This document shows, one piece after another, positions 31,170-36,924 of a stretch of 37,274 nt of DNA. Positions within the stretch are counted from its first letter, which is position 1. The number at the start of each line of letters is the position of its first letter. Made by a program: the position numbers and the translations under genes. Below the pieces are notes generated by a model, which saw only the letters and a program-made list of their open reading frames with translations, was not told the origin of the DNA and did no database searches. This DNA is from a virus: IMG/VR virus record IMGVR_UViG_3300021378_000071, positions 1-37,274 of that record. One strand, written 5' to 3'.

Positions 31170-32702
31170 TTACCCTATTCTGATTATCCTAGATTTTAGT
31201 GGTTTCTTGAAATTATAACCTAAAAAGTTAACGCTTCCACCAAAACTTGCAGCGGAGGATGCCATGGTCAATGCAAGTGCATCTGCTTTGTCGGGCGATT
31301 TAATTCCGCGCTTGCGCATTTCATCTTTGCTTTCTATTTTTATTTTACCAGTAGAAGTGTATTTATAAAGGGGTGCAGCAAGTTCTGCAACGAGTTCATC
31401 GTCACTAGGAATCCTACAATCACGTTGGGTAAGCCAGTCTTTAATTGCAAACCATAGTTCCGCGCGCAAGTTTAAATAATTTTTTTTCGTGGCGGGTGCT
31501 TCAGCAACATTGACTCCGCGTACTGGTAAATTTTGTTCAGCCAATCTATCCACCACGCCCGCGCCTAGTCCGATTACATCAATTAATATTTCTTGCGGTC
31601 TTTCAATCGCAGTACATTCGTCATACATATTTTTTATCACACCACACAACTGCATAAGATCCATAGACTTAAATGACTTGATACTCATTACATGGTTACC
31701 TTGTCTAATACATAGCGCGGAGTTATCACCGCCGAATCTCGCGACATCCAATCCCCAGATAATCGGTGCGTTAGCAGTTAGTGATACATCCCTATCAATC
31801 GCAGCTCTCACTAATCCCATTGGTATGACAGTATCATCATCCGCCGATGGAAACTCGCCCATCACCTCCACGCGCGCGACGGTGGAATCTTCGCCGTACT
31901 GCTCAATCATCGTTTGAAACAGCTTTTGGTCTGTGCCTTCAACGGTGCGCGAGTCTATCTGTTCGTTCTTCCAGAAGGATTGCTTAGAGTTAAAGCTATC
32001 GTAGAATGGCCCAGTGTTTCGGCGCGGGTTGGAGAAAGTAAACCAGTACCTATCGCGCGTGGGTTCGGAGAAGAAGCCTTCGCTGACTGAGTAGATGGGG
32101 GAAGGAATACCCGATGCTTCATCCATGATTAAGCAAACTCCGTAGGAGGAGTGAATACCCGCGAAGGCGTCTGGGTTTTCCTCGCTCCATAACTGTGCTT
32201 GCGCGTAGTAGTAACCAGTATCTATCTTGAGGTCGTTAATCAGCGCATCTTCATACCATTGCGCGGGTTTAATCGTGGTTGCTGTTTTAGAAAACCAATG
32301 TGAATTTATTGATAGCGTGAGCCACTTACCTAACTCCGCCCAGGTTCTTGATCTAAGCTGTTGTTCGGTGTTAGCGGTAACAATAATGGTTGATCCCAAG
32401 CGCGTGGAGAGCATCCATAGAATGATCCAGGCAACTAAAGCAGATTTACCAATACCACGACCAGATGCTACAGCTAGTCTAAACATCTCTGGTAAATCTA
32501 ATACATTGTTACGCTCAATGTGTATTGCCATTTCTCGTAAAATTTTTTCTTGCCACTTTCTTGGTCCTTTGAAGTCTTCAAGGGGGGTGTCTTTTTGTCC
32601 CCATGGGAAGACATACTTAACAAAGTTTACTGGGTTGTCTTTAATTGGTCCTGACCATAGTTCGGTCATCAATTCGCGTTCTTGCTTTATTCCATATTTC
32701 AT
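31170..32702 (-). CDS. terminase large subunit
   Basis: A 510-residue packaging motor and nuclease. The ATPase has Walker A SGRGIGKS (80-87), LIMDEAS Walker B (D194, E195) and TFSNP coupling motif near 222. The RNase H-like nuclease shows D319 (WGLDVARFGGD), D375 (ILIDVIGLG) and D474 (PDKADAL). It is preceded by the small subunit across a 141-base structured gap and followed by portal with 3 bases between. Length is normal. It is the longest gene with several cgcg-rich codon runs, unlike its AT-rich neighbours, hinting at a different history for its central part. Confidence 0.93.
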   Translation of the reverse strand: MKYGIKQERELMTELWSGPIKDNPVNFVKYVFPWGQKDTPLEDFKGPRKWQEKILREMAIHIERNNVLDLPEMFRLAVASGRGIGKSALVAWIILWMLSTRLGSTIIVTANTEQQLRSRTWAELGKWLTLSINSHWFSKTATTIKPAQWYEDALINDLKIDTGYYYAQAQLWSEENPDAFAGIHSSYGVCLIMDEASGIPSPIYSVSEGFFSEPTRDRYWFTFSNPRRNTGPFYDSFNSKQSFWKNEQIDSRTVEGTDQKLFQTMIEQYGEDSTVARVEVMGEFPSADDDTVIPMGLVRAAIDRDVSLTANAPIIWGLDVARFGGDNSALCIRQGNHVMSIKSFKSMDLMQLCGVIKNMYDECTAIERPQEILIDVIGLGAGVVDRLAEQNLPVRGVNVAEAPATKKNYLNLRAELWFAIKDWLTQRDCRIPSDDELVAELAAPLYKYTSTGKIKIESKDEMRKRGIKSPDKADALALTMASSAASFGGSVNFLGYNFKKPLKSRIIRIG

Positions 32703-32755
32703 ATTAAAAAAAATTTTAGTTCATTAGTTCTGTATAAGAATCACCCGCAATAGAA

Positions 32756-32842
32756 AAAAGGGGGGGGCTAGATACTGATTTTCTTGAGAGAGTAGCATGG
32801 TTAAAAAATGAAGCTTAAAAAACTATGCTTGTATCTAACCCC
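32756..32842 (-). other. structured spacer between terS and terL, packaging-site candidate
   Basis: The arms GGGGCTAGATAC (32764-32775) and GTATCTAACCCC (32831-32842) form a 12-bp stem with one mismatch; on the minus strand this becomes a U-G wobble, so the RNA would pair fully. Inside, AGCAT and ATGCT form a second arm pair (32793-32797, 32825-32829). An 8-base G run (32760-32767) follows six A bases. It starts 2 bases from the terS stop. It may be a cos/pac recognition site or an RNA element controlling terL. Confidence 0.5.
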
Positions 32843-32843
32843 G

Positions 32844-33290
32844 TTATTCATTCACGCTCACGTTCACGCTCGCCCGCTCTGACGAAAGCTTTTTAGTTCC
32901 CGCGCTGCCTGGCTTGTGGTCTATCACGCGTGCCCGAGCCTGCGTGAGCACGTCGCCCAGGTTGAGATTATGTTCTACCGTCTGCTTGTCTGCCCAGGTA
33001 TCGCGGTCCGCTGATTTAAGGTAGAGCTGGATGCTGTTGAAGTCGCCGTCCTGGATCTTCTCCATGAGCTTTGAGGTTGCGAGCTGAAGTCCCTTCGCCT
33101 TGCCAGCGTCTAATCTCTCCTTTAATTCCGAATTTTTTTTGTTTCTATGTTTGTTAAACGTGTCCCAGCCCACCCCTAAACTTCTACAAATATCCATAAT
33201 TCCCATATTAAGAGACGCTAGATATTCAACACGATCATAGTCAATGACTATAGGTTTTCTTCCTCGTTTTTTTGGCATTTTCTCAGTCAT
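32844..33290 (-). CDS. terminase small subunit
   Basis: A 148-residue protein that should recognise the packaging site. The N-terminus is basic (KKRGRKP), followed by an HTH (LNMGIMDICRSLGVGWDTFNKHR) and then a charged helical part with LKSADRDTWADKQTVE typical of phage TerS that also appear in terminase gene pairs. The C-terminus is a polar tail. It is the first gene of the late leftward operon. A TATAAT hexamer (33306-33301 on the minus strand) stands before the ATG, without a good -35. The DNA of the 3' half is visibly richer in G and C than nearby genes. Confidence 0.8.
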   Translation of the reverse strand: MTEKMPKKRGRKPIVIDYDRVEYLASLNMGIMDICRSLGVGWDTFNKHRNKKNSELKERLDAGKAKGLQLATSKLMEKIQDGDFNSIQLYLKSADRDTWADKQTVEHNLNLGDVLTQARARVIDHKPGSAGTKKLSSERASVNVSVNE

Positions 33291-33358
33291 AATCCGATTA
33301 ATTATAGCTTAAATACAAGATTGTTAGCTATTTATTACTATTAATTAGTGTATAGGTG

Positions 33359-33388
33359 TTGACAATAGAGTAGTATAGTGTAATATAT
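33359..33388 (+). promoter_or_regulatory. rightward sigma70-like promoter
   Basis: A perfect TTGACA (33359-33364) is followed by AT-rich -10 candidates: TAATAT (33381-33386, spacing 16) or AATATA (33382-33387, spacing 17, with a TG at 33379-33380). The first gene of the rightward early operon starts at 33421 behind a strong AAAAGGAGG. The same gap must serve the divergent terminase operon. Confidence 0.7.
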
Positions 33389-33420
33389 AAATGTGGTTGT
33401 TAATTTAAAAGGAGGAAATA

Positions 33421-33849
33421 ATGGCTTACATTAACGCAGAAGAGGTAAAGGCAATAAGGAACGCCTTAAAGAAAAAGTTTCCAGATTATAAATTCAGTGT
33501 GACAAAAGATAGCGGAGGACTTGCCGTCAATGTTGCAATCATGGAAGGACCAGCATTTAAAGATGAAGAGGATAAATATAACGTGTATGAAGATAAATAC
33601 ACTCCTTTAGATCTTAATACTGGACATCATCAAATAAACCATGTCTGGTGCAAAGATCATTACCCAAACAACGGTGAGTTCTTTGAAGAGATAACCAAGA
33701 TAATCAAAACTGCTCCTTTTGAGGCAGGAGTTGGTGATCTTTGGTTTGATGAGAGTGACGCCATGATTGATTACTTTCATACAGCTTACTACTTTCACAT
33801 TGAGGTTGGTAAGTGGGACAAACATTTCAAAATTAAGGAGGTAGCATAA
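33421..33849 (+). CDS. LPD29-like early protein
   Basis: A 142-residue protein opening MAYINAEEVKAIRNALKKKFPDYKFSV, with VNVAIMEGPA and HHQINHVW in the middle and EITKIIKTA near 95. This arrangement recalls the LPD29 domain (a domain of large polyvalent proteins also found alone in phages and plasmids), tentatively. Function of the domain is not known; a role against host defence has been suggested for some relatives. It has a consensus ribosome site and follows a TTGACA promoter, so it should be among the earliest and strongest expressed proteins. The stop overlaps the next ATG. Confidence 0.72.
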   Translation: MAYINAEEVKAIRNALKKKFPDYKFSVTKDSGGLAVNVAIMEGPAFKDEEDKYNVYEDKYTPLDLNTGHHQINHVWCKDHYPNNGEFFEEITKIIKTAPFEAGVGDLWFDESDAMIDYFHTAYYFHIEVGKWDKHFKIKEVA

Positions 33850-34004
33850 TGAACCCGATTGGAGGATATGCATTATTTTTTGCAATAGATAGACTTGAAA
33901 TGACAATTGAAAACATCAAGTTTCAAAAAGGCCAGGTCTTTGACGATGATCTTGAGAAGCTTGAAATGATACTTGAGGCGTTAAAAAACAAGGAGGATAA
34001 ATAA
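33849..34004 (+). CDS. 51-residue acidic helical protein
   Basis: Starts at a TAATG junction (33849) and ends at a TAATG junction with the next gene (34004). The product is a helical, mainly acidic peptide (FFAIDRLEMTIENIKFQKG, DDDLEKLEMILEALK). No family is recognised. Double coupling within an operon of similar tiny genes supports it as real. Its size fits an early host-takeover protein. Confidence 0.6.
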   Translation: MNPIGGYALFFAIDRLEMTIENIKFQKGQVFDDDLEKLEMILEALKNKEDK

Positions 34005-34264
34005 TGGAATATAAATTCTACATAACAGGCAGCCATGGATACCTGGTTGTCAAACACAAAGAACTAGAAGAGCTAGGCATAGCGAGCAAGATCAGCCCGT
34101 TCAGCTACAAGATGGGTAACAAGGTTTACCTGGAGGAAGACTGTGACGCCTATATGTTTATGAATACTTACAAAGAGGTCAAAGAAGATCCAATGGTTAT
34201 TGACTGGATACATCAAGAAATACCAAAAGACAAAATGGCTAGATATGTGGAGGGAATTGCATGA
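34004..34264 (+). CDS. small early protein, unknown
   Basis: An 86-residue protein (EYKFYITGSHGYLVVKHKELEELGI then KMGNKVYLEEDCDAYMFMN), looking like a small mixed alpha/beta domain. I have seen similar proteins in marine phages without known function. AAGGAGGATAA gives a strong ribosome site that lies in the end of the previous gene. It overlaps the nucleotidase gene as ATGA. Confidence 0.7.
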   Translation: MEYKFYITGSHGYLVVKHKELEELGIASKISPFSYKMGNKVYLEEDCDAYMFMNTYKEVKEDPMVIDWIHQEIPKDKMARYVEGIA

Positions 34265-34728
34265 AGATATTTGTGGACATGGACGGAGTCTTAGCTGACT
34301 TCATCAAAGGAGTAGAAGGGCCAAAGTTTTTAAACGGCCCTTTAGATCCGAACATGTATGACTTTAGAAAAAAGGAACTAAGTGATAAAGGTTTGTTTTT
34401 AGAGTTACCAGTGTTACCAGGTACTCCAGCTCTAATTAAATACATCAAGGACACTGGCCTGTACTGGGAAATCCTAACAGCAACAGGTGATGTCAATAGA
34501 CAAAGAGTTGCAGCTGATAAGAACTTTTGGATTGGTAAACATATTGATCCAGGAGTGCTTGTAACATGCACCATTAAAGGCAAACATAAAGCAGCTTATG
34601 CCAGGGAGGATCACATATTAATTGATGATAGAGCGGACAACATCAACGCCTGGATACAAGCTGGCGGTATTGGGATCTTACATAAAGACGCCCAGGACAC
34701 TATAAAAAAACTGAAATTAATAGTGTAA
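34261..34728 (+). CDS. 5'(3')-deoxyribonucleotidase, HAD family
   Basis: A 155-residue HAD hydrolase. FVDMDGVLADF gives the nucleophile D6 and the acid D8; ILTATG is motif II and ILIDDRADNINAW the acidic metal-binding motif IV. The cap region ELPVLPGTPALIKYI is typical of the NT5C group that dephosphorylates deoxynucleotides. The enzyme would recycle or rebalance dNMP pools during infection. Length is close to phage relatives. The start overlaps the previous stop as ATGA. A promoter follows the stop by 5 bases, so this gene ends the first early transcription unit. Confidence 0.85.
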   Translation: MKIFVDMDGVLADFIKGVEGPKFLNGPLDPNMYDFRKKELSDKGLFLELPVLPGTPALIKYIKDTGLYWEILTATGDVNRQRVAADKNFWIGKHIDPGVLVTCTIKGKHKAAYAREDHILIDDRADNINAWIQAGGIGILHKDAQDTIKKLKLIV

Positions 34729-34733
34729 AAGAG

Positions 34734-34761
34734 TAGACATGTGCATATATAATGTTATAAT
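34734..34761 (+). promoter_or_regulatory. extended -10 rightward promoter
   Basis: TAGACA (34734-34739) and TATAAT (34756-34761) are 16 bases apart, and TG at 34753-34754 gives a TGnTATAAT extended -10. It stands between the nucleotidase gene and the next gene, whose ribosome site (AAGGAGG) starts 34786. Confidence 0.8.
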
Positions 34762-34797
34762 TATAGGGTAATGAGGTTGTTAAATAAGGAGGAAAAA

Positions 34798-35091
34798 ATG
34801 ACTAAGAAACACAAATGGGATGATCCAAGATATGTTGGCGGTATTGATACTGGTGACAGGATCTATTACAAGGGTGACATGGCCAACATACCTGGTTGGG
34901 GAACTGTTACCAAGGTTGTGCCTTGTGAGTATTACCACAAGACAATAACCATTGAGTTAGAAGATGGAAGAGTTCAGAATGTCAACCCTTACATGTTGGG
35001 TTGCCAGACCGAGGTTGATAAACCAATTTACAACCAGGGTGGTTTACAAAGACATGTGATGGCTTACAAAAAAACATGGGAGGTAGCGTAA
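34798..35091 (+). CDS. small beta-barrel-like early protein
   Basis: A 97-residue protein from the ATG at 34798, which has AAGGAGG 6 bases upstream (an earlier ATG at 34771 would lie within the leader). VGGIDTGDRIYYKGDMANIPGWGTVTKVV and TITIELEDGRVQNVNPYML look like an SH3-like small beta barrel. It is common in marine phage early regions. No function is known. It is the first gene after a strong promoter and overlaps the next gene by one base. Confidence 0.75.
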   Translation: MTKKHKWDDPRYVGGIDTGDRIYYKGDMANIPGWGTVTKVVPCEYYHKTITIELEDGRVQNVNPYMLGCQTEVDKPIYNQGGLQRHVMAYKKTWEVA

Positions 35092-35258
35092 TGAGAGAGT
35101 ATAAAGTTGTTTTTGGGAAAAACCCAATGAGACCAAAGGTTGTATATGTAAATGCAAACAATGCTGGTGAGGCTATAAAGTTTGTTATGGACACATACAA
35201 CGTCTATAGAAACATGATACACATGACAACTTGGGTAAATACAAAGGAGGTAGCGTAG
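35091..35258 (+). CDS. 55-residue early protein
   Basis: The ATG at 35091 overlaps the previous stop (TAATG), with GGGAGG upstream. The protein has EYKVVFGKNPMRPKVVYVNANNAGEAIKFVM, a beta-alpha arrangement seen in small phage proteins with a short VxAxNxxEAI helix. It is otherwise unassigned. A longer frame beginning at 35076 is less likely because it overlaps the previous gene more. It is followed by a GTG-started mini-gene (TAGTG overlap). Confidence 0.6.
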   Translation: MREYKVVFGKNPMRPKVVYVNANNAGEAIKFVMDTYNVYRNMIHMTTWVNTKEVA

Positions 35259-35347
35259 TGAACTTATTAAAAAAACTATTTAGAAAACCAGCCAGGCGTA
35301 AAGCTTGGCATGGTTCATATTTGATTAATCATTTCTTAAAAAACTAA
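35258..35347 (+). CDS. 29-residue basic peptide, GTG start
   Basis: Starts with GTG inside the upstream stop (TAGTG) and ends at TAATG with the next gene; AAGGAGG lies 8 bases before. The peptide is basic and amphipathic (LLKKLFRKPARRKAWHG). It could be an early antihost peptide, but this is guessed from size and position. Confidence 0.45.
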   Translation: MNLLKKLFRKPARRKAWHGSYLINHFLKN

Positions 35348-35451
35348 TGAGCAACACAATAGGAATAATAATAATAATCTCATTTATGGCCGTGTGTATG
35401 CACGGCGCATACCTAATAATTAAAGACAAGGAGCAAGAGAAAGATGAATAA
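35347..35451 (+). CDS. 34-residue single-span membrane peptide
   Basis: The ATG at 35347 overlaps the previous stop. Residues 5-25 (IGIIIIISFMAVCMHGAYLII) form one membrane helix; the tail is acidic and lysine-rich. The end overlaps the next gene by 8 bases. An inner-membrane early peptide could act on superinfection or host membrane proteins. No homologue is recognised. Confidence 0.5.
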   Translation: MSNTIGIIIIISFMAVCMHGAYLIIKDKEQEKDE

Positions 35452-35668
35452 TTTAATAGATACCAAAATGTCTGAATGGCATAAACAAGGCGATGTAACA
35501 AGCATGTTCAAATTTGCAACTATGTTATATATAACAGCTCCACAATCCCAAGAAGATAAACTTGATGAACTGAAAGATTGTGCAGAGGGCCTGGCATCTG
35601 ACATGAATGACATAGAATTAGCAAGAGCTAAAAAAGAAATAGAGGAAATACTAAACCATGAAGATTGA
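35444..35668 (+). CDS. 74-residue helical early protein
   Basis: A helical, acidic protein (SEWHKQGDVTSMFKFATML, then SQEDKLDELKDCAEGLASDM and LARAKKEIEEIL). The ATG has GGAGCAAGAGAAAG before it. It overlaps both neighbours by 8 and 11 bases. No known domain. Possibly a small adaptor or inhibitor of a host protein, by analogy with other tiny early phage proteins. Confidence 0.6.
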   Translation: MNNLIDTKMSEWHKQGDVTSMFKFATMLYITAPQSQEDKLDELKDCAEGLASDMNDIELARAKKEIEEILNHED

Positions 35669-35753
35669 CAGGCGCAAGATCCCAAAGCATTTAAGACATT
35701 TACCAGATAAAAATCTAATTGCATTAATAGAACTATTTAAGGGGAGACTATGA
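35658..35753 (+). CDS. 31-residue basic peptide
   Basis: Starts at ATG 35658 inside the previous gene and ends with TGA inside the next ATG (ATGA). The peptide (KIDRRKIPKHLRHLPDKN then LIALIELF) is basic with one hydrophobic helix. Tight overlaps support translation. Unknown function. Confidence 0.45.
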   Translation: MKIDRRKIPKHLRHLPDKNLIALIELFKGRL

Positions 35754-35935
35754 CATTTGACCAGGCGCTAGGAAAACTAGCAGCACATAAAGAAGATAAC
35801 AATATACCAGGTGAATTACCTTTTATATCCAGGAAGGAATCTAAATCAAACGATTCTAAAGACGTCTGGTTGCTTTTTGACACAAATGGTATCAAGGTAG
35901 CCATGGTAGATAATCATGGCGTCTACGGGCTTTAG
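35750..35935 (+). CDS. 61-residue early protein
   Basis: The ATG overlaps the previous stop and is preceded by AAGGGGAGA. The protein has TFDQALGKLAAHKEDNNI then PFISRKESK and KDVWLLFDTNGIKVAMVDNHG, a small mixed fold. No family known. Its 3' end is one base from the next ATG. Confidence 0.58.
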   Translation: MTFDQALGKLAAHKEDNNIPGELPFISRKESKSNDSKDVWLLFDTNGIKVAMVDNHGVYGL

Positions 35936-35936
35936 A

Positions 35937-36116
35937 ATGAACACAGAAGACATAATGAAACAAATGAGAGAAAAATACGGCTTGAAAAACATTTCTGGCT
36001 GGAAAAATAAGTTAACACCAGAAAAACTATTAAAAATAGTATCCAGGGATGACAGAGCAATTCTTAACCAAGCGTTTGCAAAAGATAAACGCTATCAACA
36101 CATTAACCAGGAGTAA
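35937..36116 (+). CDS. 59-residue early protein
   Basis: Taken from the ATG at 35937 (MNTEDIMKQMREKYGL); a frame from 35916 overlaps the previous gene and is less likely. Contents are LTPEKLLKIVSRDDRAILNQAFAKDKRY, a charged helical protein. No strong ribosome site, so re-initiation after the adjacent stop is likely. Function unknown. Confidence 0.55.
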   Translation: MNTEDIMKQMREKYGLKNISGWKNKLTPEKLLKIVSRDDRAILNQAFAKDKRYQHINQE

Positions 36117-36119
36117 CTA

Positions 36120-36248
36120 ATGGCGGGCAAAGGCAGCAGACCAAGGCCAATTCCAAATAGAAAGAAATATGAGTCAGAATTTGATAGAATATTTGGTAAA
36201 GGTAAAAAGAAAAAAGAACCAGGTAAAAACAAAGATAAGACGGGTTGA
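36120..36248 (+). CDS. 42-residue basic protein (MGKGSRPRPIPN type)
   Basis: The last rightward gene, ATG at 36120 with AGGAG six bases upstream. The start MAGKGSRPRPIPN and FDRIFGKGKKKK are familiar from numerous marine phage small proteins. The C-terminus is lysine-rich. It ends one base inside the outer arm of the hairpin (36247). Possibly binds nucleic acid. Function unknown. Confidence 0.65.
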   Translation: MAGKGSRPRPIPNRKKYESEFDRIFGKGKKKKEPGKNKDKTG

Positions 36249-36333
36249 TCTTTTAGATTAATCCATCCACGAGCGCGCACGGGATGCTCCCCCTCCTCAA
36301 CAACCTTCCGTGTGCGTTCACCTACAAAAGATC
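36247..36333. terminator. nested inverted repeat between convergent operons
   Basis: Outer arms GATCTTTT (36247-36254) and AAAAGATC (36326-36333) enclose inner arms CGCGCACGG (36274-36282) and CCGTGTGCG (36308-36316, one wobble). The rightward early genes end at its left edge and the leftward initiator gene ends at 36322. A bidirectional transcription stop is probable, although neither side has a good U-tract. Confidence 0.45.
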
Positions 36334-36756
36334 CACTAAACCAACCAACAAAAAATGCTTCTTCCCAGCAGGCTGAGACTTCCGCAATCTTTTCTGCTCA
36401 CCTTCTAGCACACACCAGACCACCTCTTTTTCAATTAACTCAGTCATAGCTCTTCCAGCAGTCTTCCTATTCACTCCCGTCATTTTTGCATAATAGCTAA
36501 TCGCATCGTGCGAAGACCAGCACTCATATCTCCAACGCTCACAAAGGGACCAGAGAATTAATTTAGCGCTCACGGACAAATCCGTTCTCCCGCACTCGCG
36601 CCTGTACCAATCCCAAACCACTCCCCTGGTTCTTATAAAATCACCCTCGCGTCTTGCTAGCTCTAACGGGACAAAGACTCCCGCTCGCTCCCGCTCGCTC
36701 GTGTGTGCCGTGATCCACCAGTGATCCTTGCTTACAGGTTTAAATCTTTTGTACAT
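36322..36756 (-). CDS. winged-helix replication initiator candidate
   Basis: A 144-residue protein from the ATG at 36756 (a TTG at 36792 would lie in a hairpin). Residues about 58-110 have SVSAKLILWSLCERWRYECWSSHDAISYYAKMTGVNRKTAGRAMTELIEK in form of short pieces: a SAKLILWSL helix, SHDAISYYAKMTGVNRKTAGRAM as recognition HTH, then LIEKEVVW as the wing. This is the usual pattern of phage replication initiators and O-type proteins. Iterons lie 88 bases upstream and the primase-helicase gene just beyond, so it may bind the origin and load the helicase. A transcription regulator is the alternative. Its base composition is richer in G+C than neighbours. Confidence 0.65.
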   Translation of the reverse strand: MYKRFKPVSKDHWWITAHTSERERAGVFVPLELARREGDFIRTRGVVWDWYRRECGRTDLSVSAKLILWSLCERWRYECWSSHDAISYYAKMTGVNRKTAGRAMTELIEKEVVWCVLEGEQKRLRKSQPAGKKHFLLVGLVDLL

Positions 36757-36780
36757 ATTTTTCTCTCTCTCTTGAAAGCT

Positions 36781-36799
36781 GAACCCCCTCAAGGGGTTC
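36781..36799 (-). promoter_or_regulatory. leader hairpin and -10 of the initiator gene
   Basis: GAACCCC and GGGGTTC form a 7-bp stem with a 5-base loop, 24 bases before the initiator ATG. A TATAAT (minus strand, 36826-36821) lies just upstream, and the iterons cover its -35 position. The mRNA leader would start with this hairpin, close to the GAGAGAGAG ribosome site, so it may limit initiator dose. Confidence 0.5.
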
Positions 36800-36843
36800 G
36801 CTTTCTCTATGTATAATTATATTATACGGATATTAGGGAGCTT

Positions 36844-36915
36844 CTTACTATAGTTGTGTCCCTATCTTACTAGAGTTATGTCCCTATCTTACTCAAGGTA
36901 TGTCCCTAACACTCC
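36844..36915. repeat. 22-bp iterons, replication origin candidate
   Basis: Two full tandem units, 36857-36878 and 36879-36900, each start TGTCCCTATCTTACT; a third partial TGTCCCTA starts at 36901, and the 13 bases before (36844-36856) match the end of the unit. The 22-bp period equals two DNA turns. It lies between the initiator candidate and the primase-helicase gene, exactly where an iteron-type origin would be. It also overlaps the -35 region of the initiator promoter. Confidence 0.72.
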
Positions 36916-36924
36916 CTATGGTTA

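Noticed and set aside
36844-36915. CRISPR-like array
   Set aside because: Units are 22 bases directly adjoining one another without spacers, so they are iterons, not a CRISPR array.
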